This document shows positions 52,736-60,487 of a stretch of 60,487 bases of DNA, one piece after another. Made by a program: the position numbers and the translations under genes. Numbering within the stretch: position 1 is the stretch's first letter; each line of letters opens with the position of its first letter. This DNA is from Parabacteroides sp. GTDB taxonomy: Bacteria; Bacteroidota; Bacteroidia; Bacteroidales; Tannerellaceae. Under the pieces are notes generated by a model. The model had not been told where the DNA came from. It saw only the letters and a list, made by a program, of their open reading frames with translations, and did no database searches. The DNA is taken from NCBI GenBank assembly GCA_020026285.1, contig JAHHQS010000004.1, positions 1-60,487 of the forward strand, read 5' to 3'.

Positions 52736-53491
52736 ATGTTACGAGTTTTAGCTGCTTTCATTTTTTTCACCAGATTGCCTTTTTGGCGTTTGGCCGAAGT
52801 TCCAGGAGAATATTTTAAAAAAGTGGTCACTTTCTGGCCACTGGTTGGCTGGTTTACTGCAGGAATCAGTGTTCTAGTATTGTATGCCTCTTCTCTTGTT
52901 CTTCCGGCTTCAGTTGCAATCTTGTTAGCTATCATTACTCGGTTACTTATCACGGGATGTCTGCACGAAGACGGACTTGCAGACTTTTTTGACGGTTTCG
53001 GAGGAGGAACTACCAGAGACAGAATTCTTTCTATCATGAAGGATTCTTTCATTGGCAGCTATGGCGTAATCGGCCTGATTATGTATTTCGGGCTTTACTA
53101 TACATTACTATATAATCTGCCTGTTCATTTAGCTGGAATAGCCATGCTGGCTGGAGATCCGTTTTGCAAAGGTGTAAGTGGAATGATAATCAATCGTCTT
53201 CCTTATGCCAGAAAAGAAGAGGAATCTAAAAGCAAGATGATTTACAGCAAAATGACTGCATCTGAATATCTGATTTTTTTTATTTCCGCTCTGTTACCAT
53301 TATTCTGGTTGCCAGAAATTCATTACATCCCAGCAATTGTTTTTCCGATAACAACCTTTTATTTTCTCACTACTCTGATAAAAAAGAAAATAGAAGGTTA
53401 TACAGGAGACTGTTGCGGAGCTACTTTTTTATTATGTGAACTAAGTTTCATTCTTGGTTTTGTAATCATTTATCAAATCAATCAGTTATGA
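52736..53491 (+). CDS. cobS: Cobalamin synthase (adenosylcobinamide-GDP ribazoletransferase)
   Basis: This polytopic inner-membrane enzyme joins adenosylcobinamide-GDP and alpha-ribazole (phosphate). It has 251 residues. It starts FFTRLPFW and carries the metal-binding motif HEDGLADFFDGFGGG. Later GYTGDCCGA is also conserved. It overlaps cobC by 4 bp. Confidence 0.93.
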   Translation: MLRVLAAFIFFTRLPFWRLAEVPGEYFKKVVTFWPLVGWFTAGISVLVLYASSLVLPASVAILLAIITRLLITGCLHEDGLADFFDGFGGGTTRDRILSIMKDSFIGSYGVIGLIMYFGLYYTLLYNLPVHLAGIAMLAGDPFCKGVSGMIINRLPYARKEEESKSKMIYSKMTASEYLIFFISALLPLFWLPEIHYIPAIVFPITTFYFLTTLIKKKIEGYTGDCCGATFLLCELSFILGFVIIYQINQL

Positions 53492-54018
53492 AAGTATATT
53501 TAATCAGACATACCTCCGTGAATGTTCCTCACGGAATAGCTTATGGACAAACAGATGTACCTGTTAACGATACATTTGAAGAAGAAGCATCCATTACCAA
53601 AAAGAATCTGGAAGGAATTTCTTTCGACCAAGTGTTCTGTAGTCCGTTTACCCGTTGTGTCAAACTAGCATCTTTCTGTGGTTATCCGGATGCAATTCGA
53701 GACAATCGGTTGAAAGAACTGAACTTTGGCGATTGGGAAATGAAGACCTGGGATGAAATATCAGAAGATCCGGTTTCGAAGGTATGGTTTGACGACTGGG
53801 CACACGTACCAACTCATAACGGAGAATCTTTAGAGCAACAGATGAATCGATTAAAAGATTTCTTAATAGAGGCTAAAGGTAAAGGTTATAAACAAATTGC
53901 AGTTTTTGCCCATGGAGGAATCTTAACCTGTTCGCGTGTCATAGCCGGAGAATATCCAATAGAAAAAGCTTTTCTGGCAATTCCTGCTTATGGCTCCGTC
54001 ATCCAAATAGATTTTTAA
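53488..54018 (+). CDS. cobC: Alpha-ribazole phosphatase
   Basis: This histidine-phosphatase-superfamily enzyme removes the phosphate of alpha-ribazole phosphate or cobalamin phosphate. It has 176 residues. The catalytic His8 is in LIRHTSV and the second histidine His142 is in FAHGGIL; ELNFGDWEMKTWDE is the acid-containing block. Paralogues are hard to tell apart, but the position after cobS with a 4-bp overlap makes the role likely. It is the last gene of the operon. Confidence 0.87.
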   Translation: MKVYLIRHTSVNVPHGIAYGQTDVPVNDTFEEEASITKKNLEGISFDQVFCSPFTRCVKLASFCGYPDAIRDNRLKELNFGDWEMKTWDEISEDPVSKVWFDDWAHVPTHNGESLEQQMNRLKDFLIEAKGKGYKQIAVFAHGGILTCSRVIAGEYPIEKAFLAIPAYGSVIQIDF

Positions 54019-54035
54019 ATTCTTCACATAAAATT

Positions 54036-54090
54036 CAAGCCGGCTTGTGGAATGTATCATCAGATATTCATACACAATCCGGCTTAAATC
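54036..54090 (+). terminator. Stem-loop after cobC
   Basis: Outer arms AAGCCGG and CCGGCTT enclose a weaker GTAT/ATAC stem. Only a short TTAAATCTT follows, so termination may be partial. Confidence 0.45.
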
Positions 54091-54114
54091 TTCCTATCAC
54101 CGGTTTGTCTCCAA

Positions 54115-54144
54115 TTGATTTCGAATAAAAATTTCCTACCTTTG
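54115..54144 (+). promoter_or_regulatory. Promoter of the ABC-F gene
   Basis: TTG at 54115-54117 and TACCTTTG at 54137-54144 are spaced 19 bp, a full match, 30 bp before the ATG at 54175. Confidence 0.65.
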
Positions 54145-54174
54145 CACTTTCATTGAATAGACAAACAATAATTT

Positions 54175-55812
54175 ATGATTTCAATCGACGGATTAACAGT
54201 AGAGTTTGGAGGAAGTGCGCTTTTCTCAAACATTTCATTTGTGATTAACGAAAAAGATCGTATTGCCTTAATGGGTAAGAACGGTGCGGGCAAATCTACC
54301 CTATTAAAGATTCTGGCCGGTGTCCGAGAACCTACCAGAGGTAAGGTTTCTGCTCCTAAAGATACTGTTATCGCCTATCTGCCTCAGCACTTAATGACCG
54401 AAGATGGAAGAACTGTTTTTGAAGAAACAGCTCAGGCTTTTGCACATCTGCATGCAATGGAGGCTGAGATTAATGAGATTAACAAGCAGCTTGAACAACG
54501 TACTGATTATGAATCGGACGAATATATGCAGCTTATCGAACGAGTTTCTACATTAAGTGAGAAATTCTATTCGATAGAGGAAATAAATTATGATGCAGAT
54601 ATCGAAAAAACGTTGCTGGGATTAGGTTTCAAACGAGAAGATTTTACTCGTCAGACGAGTGAATTCAGTGGTGGATGGCGTATGCGTATCGAGCTTGCCA
54701 AATTATTGTTGCAAAAACCGGATGTCCTTCTTCTAGACGAGCCGACCAACCACCTGGATATCGAATCTATCCAATGGTTAGAAGACTTCCTGATTGAAAG
54801 TGGACAGGCAGTTGTCGTTATCAGTCACGACCGTGCATTCGTTGATCATATTACGACTCGTACTATCGAAGTAACTATGGGACGAATCTACGACTATAAA
54901 GTAAATTATTCACAATATCTGCAGCTTCGTAAGGAACGTCGTGAACAACAACAGAAAGCTTACGACGAGCAGCAGAAGTTTATTGCTGAAACAAAAGATT
55001 TTATTGAACGTTTCAAAGGAACTTATTCAAAGACTCTTCAAGTACAAAGCCGTGTGAAGATGCTTGAGAAACTGGAAATCCTAGAAGTGGACGAAGAGGA
55101 TACTTCCGCTTTAAGATTAAAGTTCCCGCCTTCTCCCCGTTCCGGATCTTATCCGGTCATCATTGAGAATGTTTCAAAAAGTTATGGTGATAAAACAGTC
55201 TTCCGTAATGTCAATCTGACGATAGAACGTGGTGATAAGATTGCATTTGTGGGACGTAATGGTGAAGGTAAATCTACTTTGGTGAAATGTATCATGAAAG
55301 AAATCGAACATGAAGGGACATTGACAATTGGTCATAATGTCATGATTGGTTATTTCGCCCAAAATCAGGCTTCACTATTGGATGAGAACCTGACCGTATT
55401 CCAGACTATCGACGATGTTGCACAAGGTGATATTCGAAATAAGATAAAAGACCTGTTAGGAGCTTTTATGTTCGGTGGAGAAAATTCTGCAAAAAAAGTA
55501 AAAGTTCTTTCCGGAGGGGAACGTACCCGTCTGGCTATGATAAAACTTCTACTGGAACCAGTTAATCTGCTGATTCTCGATGAGCCAACGAACCATCTGG
55601 ATTTAAAGACAAAAGATATTCTGAAACAGGCTCTTCTGGATTTCGACGGAACATTAATCGTGGTTTCTCACGACCGTGACTTCCTAGATGGCTTAGTTTC
55701 TAAAGTTTATGAATTCGGGAACCAGAAAGTGACAGAACATCTGGAAGGTATTTATGAATTCATGCAACGTAAAAAGATGGAAAATCTTCGCGAGCTGGAA
55801 AGAAAGAATTAA
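54175..55812 (+). CDS. ABC-F family ATPase
   Basis: This 545-residue protein has two ABC ATPase domains and no TM segment, so it is a translation-associated ABC-F factor rather than a transporter. The first Walker A is GKNGAGKST (34-42) with signature FSGGWRMRIELAKLLL. The second Walker A is GRNGEGKST with signature LSGGERTRLAMIKLLL. Between them is the charged helical linker (about 245-300, RKERREQQQKAYDEQQKF) that reaches the ribosome's tRNA site. It could be a housekeeping Uup/YbiT-like factor or protect against antibiotics; housekeeping is more likely. recQ follows after 48 bp. Confidence 0.88.
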   Translation: MISIDGLTVEFGGSALFSNISFVINEKDRIALMGKNGAGKSTLLKILAGVREPTRGKVSAPKDTVIAYLPQHLMTEDGRTVFEETAQAFAHLHAMEAEINEINKQLEQRTDYESDEYMQLIERVSTLSEKFYSIEEINYDADIEKTLLGLGFKREDFTRQTSEFSGGWRMRIELAKLLLQKPDVLLLDEPTNHLDIESIQWLEDFLIESGQAVVVISHDRAFVDHITTRTIEVTMGRIYDYKVNYSQYLQLRKERREQQQKAYDEQQKFIAETKDFIERFKGTYSKTLQVQSRVKMLEKLEILEVDEEDTSALRLKFPPSPRSGSYPVIIENVSKSYGDKTVFRNVNLTIERGDKIAFVGRNGEGKSTLVKCIMKEIEHEGTLTIGHNVMIGYFAQNQASLLDENLTVFQTIDDVAQGDIRNKIKDLLGAFMFGGENSAKKVKVLSGGERTRLAMIKLLLEPVNLLILDEPTNHLDLKTKDILKQALLDFDGTLIVVSHDRDFLDGLVSKVYEFGNQKVTEHLEGIYEFMQRKKMENLRELERKN

Positions 55813-55860
55813 TTCTTTCCAGACTTTCCCGTGAAACACAATATATACAGTCAAAACGAT

Positions 55861-57705
55861 ATGAAAGAATTACTTCAATTACTCAAAAAGTTTTTCGGAT
55901 ATACAGAATTCCGCCCTCAGCAGGCAGAAATAATCCAGCATATCCTTCAGAAGAAAGACGCCTTGGTTCTGATGCCTACAGGAGGAGGAAAATCTATCTG
56001 TTATCAATTGCCGGCAATCTATCTGCCGGGAATAACCCTGGTAGTTTCTCCTCTGATTGCATTGATGAAAGATCAGGTGGAAGGCTTGATTGCAAATGGT
56101 ATTCCGGCCGCTTCGTTAAACAGTATGATGAGCGAAAGCGAACAGCAACAGGTAAAACAACTTTGTATTCAAGGTAAGATCAAACTACTTTATATTTCGC
56201 CTGAGCGTGTAAAGGTTGAGGCCGACTGGTTTCTACCTCAACTGGAAGTTTCTTTGATTGCTATCGATGAAGCTCATTGTGTTTCTCATTGGGGACATGA
56301 TTTCCGCCCTGAATATACTCAACTAGCTATTCTTAAGGAGAGATTTCCTAATGTGCCGGTTATAGCACTTACTGCTACGGCCGATAAGGTTACTCGTAAT
56401 GACATTCTTGAACAATTAAAACTGACAGATCCACAGATATTCATTTCTTCCTTTGATCGTCCCAATCTATCACTTACAGTCAAAAGAGGGTTCAATAAAA
56501 AGGAAAAGATCCGTGCCATTGTCCATTTCATTCGTCTGCATCGCGACCAGAGTGGTATTATTTACTGCATGAAACGTAGTGATACAGAAATGCTTGCCGA
56601 AGAACTGGCCATGTTTAATATAAAAGCAACGGCTTATCATGCAGGATTATCCCCCAAAGCCAGAGATGCAGCCCAGGATGATTTCATTCATGACCGAGTT
56701 GATGTGGTTTGTGCGACAGTCGCTTTTGGGATGGGTATCGATAAAAGTAATATCCGCTGGGTCATTCATTTTAATATGCCGGGAAGTATCGAAAACTACT
56801 ATCAGGAAATTGGACGTGCCGGAAGAGATGGTGCCAAAAGTGATACCTTATTGTTTTATTCCCTCGGTGATCTGATTGTTCTTCGTCAATTCGCCGAAGA
56901 GAGTGGACAAACAGAAGTGAATATGGAGAAGCTGAACCGAATGCAACGGTATTGCGAGACTGATATCTGCCGTCGTCGTATTCTGTTAAGTTATTTCGGA
57001 GAAGAATCTGAACATGATTGTGGAAACTGTGACGTATGCAAGAATCCACCTCAACGTTTTGACGGAAGCATATTAGTTCAGAAAGCTTTAAGTGCCATAG
57101 CTAGAACCAATCAGCAAATTGGTATCGAAATGTTGATACTGATTCTCCGAGGTTCAGCCCGTGCCGATCTGACAGAGAAGGGATATCATAACATAAAAAC
57201 TTACGGAGCCGGAAGAGATCTTTCATATCTGGAATGGAAAGAATACATCTATCAGATGATTCAGTTAGGTTTCATCGAAATTGACTATGCTAATGCCAAT
57301 CGATTAAAGATTACTCCTCTCGGGATCAAGGTCCTATACGGAAAAACGACGGCTCAACTGGCCAAATATGTTCCAACCGAACCAGAAAGAAAGACAACCA
57401 AAAGAGGAGCTTCTTCTAATGGTTTTAAAGCTAAGCCTATTCGACCTATCGAATCCGAATCGACTGACGATGTTTTGTGGGATGCTCTGAAACAATTACG
57501 TAAACAATTGTCCGAAAAGGAATCATGTCCGGCTTATCATATCTTTACCGATGCTTCTTTGGAAGATATGGTCAATCAGAAGCCTATTACCTTAGGAGAT
57601 TTCAATCAAATTCGTGGTGTAGGACAAATCAAATTGGAGAAATACGGGCGAGTATTTGTTTCTCTAATCCGCTTTGTTTTAAAACTTCCTAAATTACAGG
57701 ATTAA
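55861..57705 (+). CDS. recQ: ATP-dependent DNA helicase RecQ
   Basis: This 3'-5' superfamily 2 helicase acts in recombination and repair. It has 614 residues from the ATG at 55861; a GTG ten codons earlier is possible. Walker A is PTGGGKS (39-45) and the DEAH box is at 136-139. Motif VI (YYQEIGRAGRDG), a zinc site (CETDICRR...CGNCDVC), a winged-helix RQC region and an HRDC domain near the C-terminus (about 530-600, GDFNQIRGVGQIKLEKYG) follow. It is complete and typical. Confidence 0.92.
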   Translation: MKELLQLLKKFFGYTEFRPQQAEIIQHILQKKDALVLMPTGGGKSICYQLPAIYLPGITLVVSPLIALMKDQVEGLIANGIPAASLNSMMSESEQQQVKQLCIQGKIKLLYISPERVKVEADWFLPQLEVSLIAIDEAHCVSHWGHDFRPEYTQLAILKERFPNVPVIALTATADKVTRNDILEQLKLTDPQIFISSFDRPNLSLTVKRGFNKKEKIRAIVHFIRLHRDQSGIIYCMKRSDTEMLAEELAMFNIKATAYHAGLSPKARDAAQDDFIHDRVDVVCATVAFGMGIDKSNIRWVIHFNMPGSIENYYQEIGRAGRDGAKSDTLLFYSLGDLIVLRQFAEESGQTEVNMEKLNRMQRYCETDICRRRILLSYFGEESEHDCGNCDVCKNPPQRFDGSILVQKALSAIARTNQQIGIEMLILILRGSARADLTEKGYHNIKTYGAGRDLSYLEWKEYIYQMIQLGFIEIDYANANRLKITPLGIKVLYGKTTAQLAKYVPTEPERKTTKRGASSNGFKAKPIRPIESESTDDVLWDALKQLRKQLSEKESCPAYHIFTDASLEDMVNQKPITLGDFNQIRGVGQIKLEKYGRVFVSLIRFVLKLPKLQD

Positions 57706-57713
57706 AGACATAA

Positions 57714-57766
57714 CAAGAGACGTCTCTCATTTCTTTAGATTTCTAAAGTAATAAGAGACGTCTTGC
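57714..57766. terminator. Nested hairpin between recQ and the esterase gene
   Basis: Arms containing AGAGACGT / ACGTCTCT enclose an inner CTTTAG-ATTT-CTAAAG stem between two convergent genes. The T-runs are weak on both sides. Confidence 0.5.
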
Positions 57767-57797
57767 TTAATGGATTATTAAACAGATTAAAAAGTTA

Positions 57798-58658
57798 TCA
57801 ACTCCTTAAGAAACGTCGACTTACAAAACTTAAGACTTCAGGTAAAGCAGTTCTCCAATAAGTCCAGCAATGTCCACCATCCCGAACCCGAAACTCATGT
57901 TCAATATTCTTTTCCTGCATCATTTCATGAATCAGATAATTTCCATGTAATAAATTATCATCATCCCCACAATCAATATAAAAACGGGTTCGCGACAGAT
58001 CCTCCTTCTTTACATCTTTCAACAAACTAAGTACACTATTTTTATACCAATGATCTGTTAGTAAATTCTTACCGTAAATACTTTCAAATTCTTCCGAATA
58101 ATTGGTTTTTAGATATTCTTTCAAATCTTCATCTGTATAAATAGCAGCACTTAAAGGAGCGCAAGCCGAAAAATATTCCGGATGATGCAATGCATAAATA
58201 AAAGAACCATAACCACCCATTGACAAACCGGAAACCGCTCTGTATTCTTGATCTGTTCTCGCACGGTATTTCTTTTGTATTTCAGGTATTAGTTCCTTGA
58301 AGAACATGTCTTCATAACTATCCTTTCCATCATAAGCATTCACATACCACGTTACTTTTGCATCCGGCATAACAACAATCATAGGTACAGCTTCATTGCT
58401 TCGAATAGCTTTATCCACTATTGCCTGCATATTACCCATCTGAATCCAGGAAGTTTCATTATCACTCCAGCCATGTAACAAATACAAAACAGGATATAAA
58501 CGAGTAGATGTATCATAACCATCCGGCAAATAGATAGAATAAGATACTTCCCGACCTAGAATCTGACTGGAAAATTTCAAAGATTCGTGAACAGTACTTG
58601 CTGTCAACTCAAAAAGAGAAAACAACATCAACACATAAACTAAAACTTTTTTTCTCAT
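57798..58658 (-). CDS. Secreted esterase D / feruloyl-esterase-like alpha/beta hydrolase
   Basis: This 286-residue secreted hydrolase has signal peptide MRKKVLVYVLMLFSLFELTAS. The nucleophile is Ser146 in GLSMGG, the acid is probably Asp232 or Asp233 (DCGDDDN), and the histidine is His263 (GGHCW). LYLLHGWSDNETSW provides the oxyanion region. The family includes S-formylglutathione hydrolases and carbohydrate esterases. With a signal peptide, an acyl-carbohydrate substrate is more likely. A single-gene unit with a -7 box upstream. Confidence 0.83.
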   Translation of the reverse strand: MRKKVLVYVLMLFSLFELTASTVHESLKFSSQILGREVSYSIYLPDGYDTSTRLYPVLYLLHGWSDNETSWIQMGNMQAIVDKAIRSNEAVPMIVVMPDAKVTWYVNAYDGKDSYEDMFFKELIPEIQKKYRARTDQEYRAVSGLSMGGYGSFIYALHHPEYFSACAPLSAAIYTDEDLKEYLKTNYSEEFESIYGKNLLTDHWYKNSVLSLLKDVKKEDLSRTRFYIDCGDDDNLLHGNYLIHEMMQEKNIEHEFRVRDGGHCWTYWRTALPEVLSFVSRRFLRS

Positions 58659-59088
58659 AATATGATCTATAATTAAATGTATTTATCTGAATATCAAAGT
58701 TAGGAACAAAATTCATAGTAAAAGAAAAATATCTATTTAAAATTAACTAGAATATGTTGAGATTATATAAATATACAAAATGAATTATGTATACTTGGTC
58801 ACACTTATTATTAATTTTCAACCAATCTGAATCGACCAAAATATTAACTTACAATCAACTTTGACATTACCGACATGCAATATTCACAAAATTTCCAAAC
58901 TTTTACAAACAAGCAGCCTATAAATCAGACAATGATTCGGGTAATTTACCAAGAAGAAGCATCATATCTCCAGTATTGAAGTCGTGGTTTTAAATATGAT
59001 TTCAGAGGTAAAGAATACTGACTGCGAATCCTTGCTTTTACCCCCGATGAATGAATAAGGAATATAGAAATAAAAATCCGAATTCAGT
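58659..59088. other. 430-bp gap without a recognised gene
   Basis: This is AT-rich sequence between the upstream side of the esterase gene and the 3' side of the AraC gene. It holds the esterase -7 box at 58695-58702. No RNA gene, repeat or long open frame was seen. The minus strand at about 58950-59085 has a short ATG-less open stretch that is not convincing as a gene. Confidence 0.5.
58695..58702 (-). promoter_or_regulatory. -7 promoter box of the esterase gene
   Basis: The minus strand reads TAACTTTG, 37 bp before the ATG at 58658. No clear -33 element. Confidence 0.45.
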
Positions 59089-59907
59089 CTAGAATAAATT
59101 TTCATGCCTTTTTTTCTGATACTCGCTCGGTGTTATTCCATAACGCATTTTAAACGATTTGCAAAAATGAGCATTATCAGTAAAGCCTAATTCATAAGCA
59201 ATATTCTTTATTGTCATTTCTTTATTTGCAAGCATTTGTAATGCAGCATTCATTCTCAGTAATATCTGATAATTAGCTGGAGTAATATTCAACGTCTGCT
59301 TGAATAATTTGTGAAAATAATTCAAAGACATATTACATAACCTAGCCAAAGTTTCCAATCGAATCGTTTCCTTATAATTTTTATTTATAAATTTAATAGC
59401 AGGTTCTATCCTTTGAGTTTCAATTGATAGATACTGATTCTTTAGTGGATATTGAGAAAACAATTCTATTGTTACTCTTTGTAAGAAATTTTGCAAATGA
59501 AGTACAGAAAGAGTATAATGACTATTTGAAAGATCTTTTTTAAATAATAAAGATTCTAATAAAGAAATACTTTCAGCCATATCATAATTATTTACAGGTA
59601 ATCTAACAACAAGAGGTAAAGAAACTAAACCTTGATAAATGATCAGATCCTTAGGAATAAAATGTATCCAATATGTTGAAAAATTATCTAAACAATATTG
59701 TTTGGACAACTTATTTCCATTAATAAAATACAACTCATTTTTTCGAAGCTGAAACATATTTGTTTCATCACAGATAACAGCCTCACCTTCGGTGAGCTGA
59801 TATAATTTAAAACAGTTATCTATTTCAGAATGTGTTTTATTCCATGATTTATTACCTAAATAATATCCCCCTGTCAAGAGCTCATAAGTTTGATCAAGAT
59901 AAATCAT
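59089..59907 (-). CDS. AraC-family transcriptional regulator divergent from a probable glycyl-radical enzyme
   Basis: This 272-residue protein has an AraC-type N-terminal sensing domain (about 10-150) and a C-terminal helix-turn-helix pair (about 170-268). The first helix region reads LARLCNMSLNYFHKLFKQT. The second reads IAYELGFTDNAHFCKSFKMR with the hallmark YGITPSEYQKKR. It is divergent from the gene at 60018 across a 110-bp gap that would hold both promoters, so it probably controls that gene in response to its substrate. Confidence 0.85.
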   Translation of the reverse strand: MIYLDQTYELLTGGYYLGNKSWNKTHSEIDNCFKLYQLTEGEAVICDETNMFQLRKNELYFINGNKLSKQYCLDNFSTYWIHFIPKDLIIYQGLVSLPLVVRLPVNNYDMAESISLLESLLFKKDLSNSHYTLSVLHLQNFLQRVTIELFSQYPLKNQYLSIETQRIEPAIKFINKNYKETIRLETLARLCNMSLNYFHKLFKQTLNITPANYQILLRMNAALQMLANKEMTIKNIAYELGFTDNAHFCKSFKMRYGITPSEYQKKRHENLF

Positions 59908-59991
59908 TCTTTTCTATTTTAAATAATAAGATTTTACAATAGTATTATTTTTTTTTACAAATAGCAAAATATAGAATTCTTTATTTTTGCA

Positions 59992-59999
59992 TATAAATA
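59992..59999 (+). promoter_or_regulatory. -7 promoter box of the gene at 60018
   Basis: TATTTTTG matches TAnnTTTG, 19 bp before the ATG. No TTTG lies 20 bp upstream, as often in activator-dependent promoters. Confidence 0.5.
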
Positions 60000-60017
60000 C
60001 AAAAATATTATTTAGAC

Positions 60018-60487
60018 ATGAAAAATACATCTTTTTTTAAAAGTCCTCGTATTGAGAAATTACACGAACGAAATAAAAGTTTAGCACAAAATCACAAACG
60101 TGATATATATGTTGACAATCCGGAATTCCTAGTATATCATTGGTCTGGTAAAGCTGCTGCCTTTAGTCCAGCTACAGGAGAAACTGCTGCCGACGTTAAT
60201 GAACGTATTAATTTAGGAGATCATAATTGTCGAATTGATATAGGTACACCTTATCCTCATGTAAAGGAAATGCCTTCAAAAGTTTTAGGTTTCTCTTATG
60301 ATGAAATTAATTTTGCAAATGATTATGCATTTTTCCTGGATAATAGTCCAGTTGTAATTCAACCTAATGAACTAATCGTTGGTGAATTCTATTGGCAACT
60401 CGATGAAGCTCGTTATTTTAAATATCCACAAGAAAATCAAGACTTAGGATACAAAGCCAGACACCTGGGAGCTGGAGGTATGAGTTT
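60018..60487 (+). CDS. N-terminal part of a probable pyruvate-formate-lyase-like glycyl-radical enzyme
   Basis: The ATG at 60018 opens a frame that runs off the window end (156 codons). The N-terminus has SPRIEKLHERNKSL, then a block PVVIQPNELIVGEFYWQLDE and LGYKARHLGAGGMS. The ELIVGE and G-A-G-G-M patterns resemble the N-terminal substrate-domain region of PFL-like enzymes. The catalytic Cys and glycyl-radical Gly would lie downstream, so the call is not proven. No signal peptide. Divergence from an AraC regulator suggests an inducible fermentation or sugar/diol pathway. Confidence 0.45.
   Translation, partial: MKNTSFFKSPRIEKLHERNKSLAQNHKRDIYVDNPEFLVYHWSGKAAAFSPATGETAADVNERINLGDHNCRIDIGTPYPHVKEMPSKVLGFSYDEINFANDYAFFLDNSPVVIQPNELIVGEFYWQLDEARYFKYPQENQDLGYKARHLGAGGMS

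Noticed and set aside
58950..59085. Decayed gene on the minus strand in the 430-bp gap
   Set aside because: There is an open stretch of about 45 codons without an ATG, no recognisable motif and no flanking remains.

Overview
The window is AT-rich DNA from a member of the Bacteroidales (phylum Bacteroidota). The evidence is a SusC/TonB-type receptor with a carboxypeptidase-like N-terminal domain, serine-type sulfatases, GldB, type IX secretion C-terminal domains of both types, almost no Shine-Dalgarno sequences, and many promoters of the Bacteroides form TTTG - about 20 bp - TAnnTTTG. Secretion-tail proteins argue against Bacteroides itself and fit a Tannerellaceae or Dysgonomonadaceae-like genome, but the genus cannot be fixed from the sequence. 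No rRNA, tRNA, CRISPR array, prophage or insertion sequence was seen.

Layout. 1-5.4 kb: tail of an unknown gene, a secreted C10 (streptopain-like) protease and a TonB-dependent receptor. 5.4-9.9 kb: an arginine operon, argR - GNAT acyltransferase - argG - argC - argD, behind a large palindromic ARG-box operator that touches the argR start codon. 9.9-15.1 kb: secreted endonuclease/phosphatase-like enzyme and beta-helix lipoprotein (minus), dipeptidase pepD (minus), then a small membrane protein and an OmpH/Skp-like protein (plus). 15.1-15.67 kb: a structured non-coding gap. 15.67-22 kb: two serine-type sulfatases and a very large secreted orphan protein that may be a glycoside hydrolase. 22-26.6 kb (minus): yicC - gmk - small membrane protein - nadD, and a lytic transglycosylase with a type B secretion-tail protein. 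26.8-29.3 kb: LysM protein with a periplasmic-binding-protein domain, and an outer-membrane barrel protein. 29.3-36.2 kb: trmD, a YfcE-like phosphodiesterase, a DUF308 membrane protein, an AraC regulator, rplY - pth - hslR, and an unknown 419-residue protein. 36.2-45.6 kb: MATE exporter, gldB, a Spy-like periplasmic protein, a CorC-like protein, pheS, nth and partner, MBL hydrolase and murB. 46.2-48.3 kb: iron alcohol dehydrogenase and an AraC regulator. 48.4-54 kb: a HU-SPOR membrane protein, divergent from a six-gene operon for the nucleotide-loop half of cobalamin synthesis (cbiB, an S4 protein, cobU, cobT, cobS, cobC). 54.1-57.7 kb: ABC-F protein and recQ. 57.8 kb to the end: a secreted esterase, then an AraC regulator divergent from the start of a probable glycyl-radical enzyme.

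Most of the window is housekeeping. The least explained parts are intergenic. Two divergent promoter gaps (trmD/yfcE and murB/alcohol dehydrogenase) hold arrays of short palindromes on an exact 22-bp period. The two arrays differ in sequence (CCAC-N4-GTGG against TGAATT-N4-AATTCA) but share the same geometry. A third gap (15.2-15.6 kb) has a 21-nt imperfect tandem repeat and a long hairpin. Other points worth testing are the sulfatase plus orphan-hydrolase locus, the LysM/periplasmic-binding fusion, the HU-TM-SPOR protein, and the GNAT enzyme as the likely first step of an N-succinyl arginine pathway.
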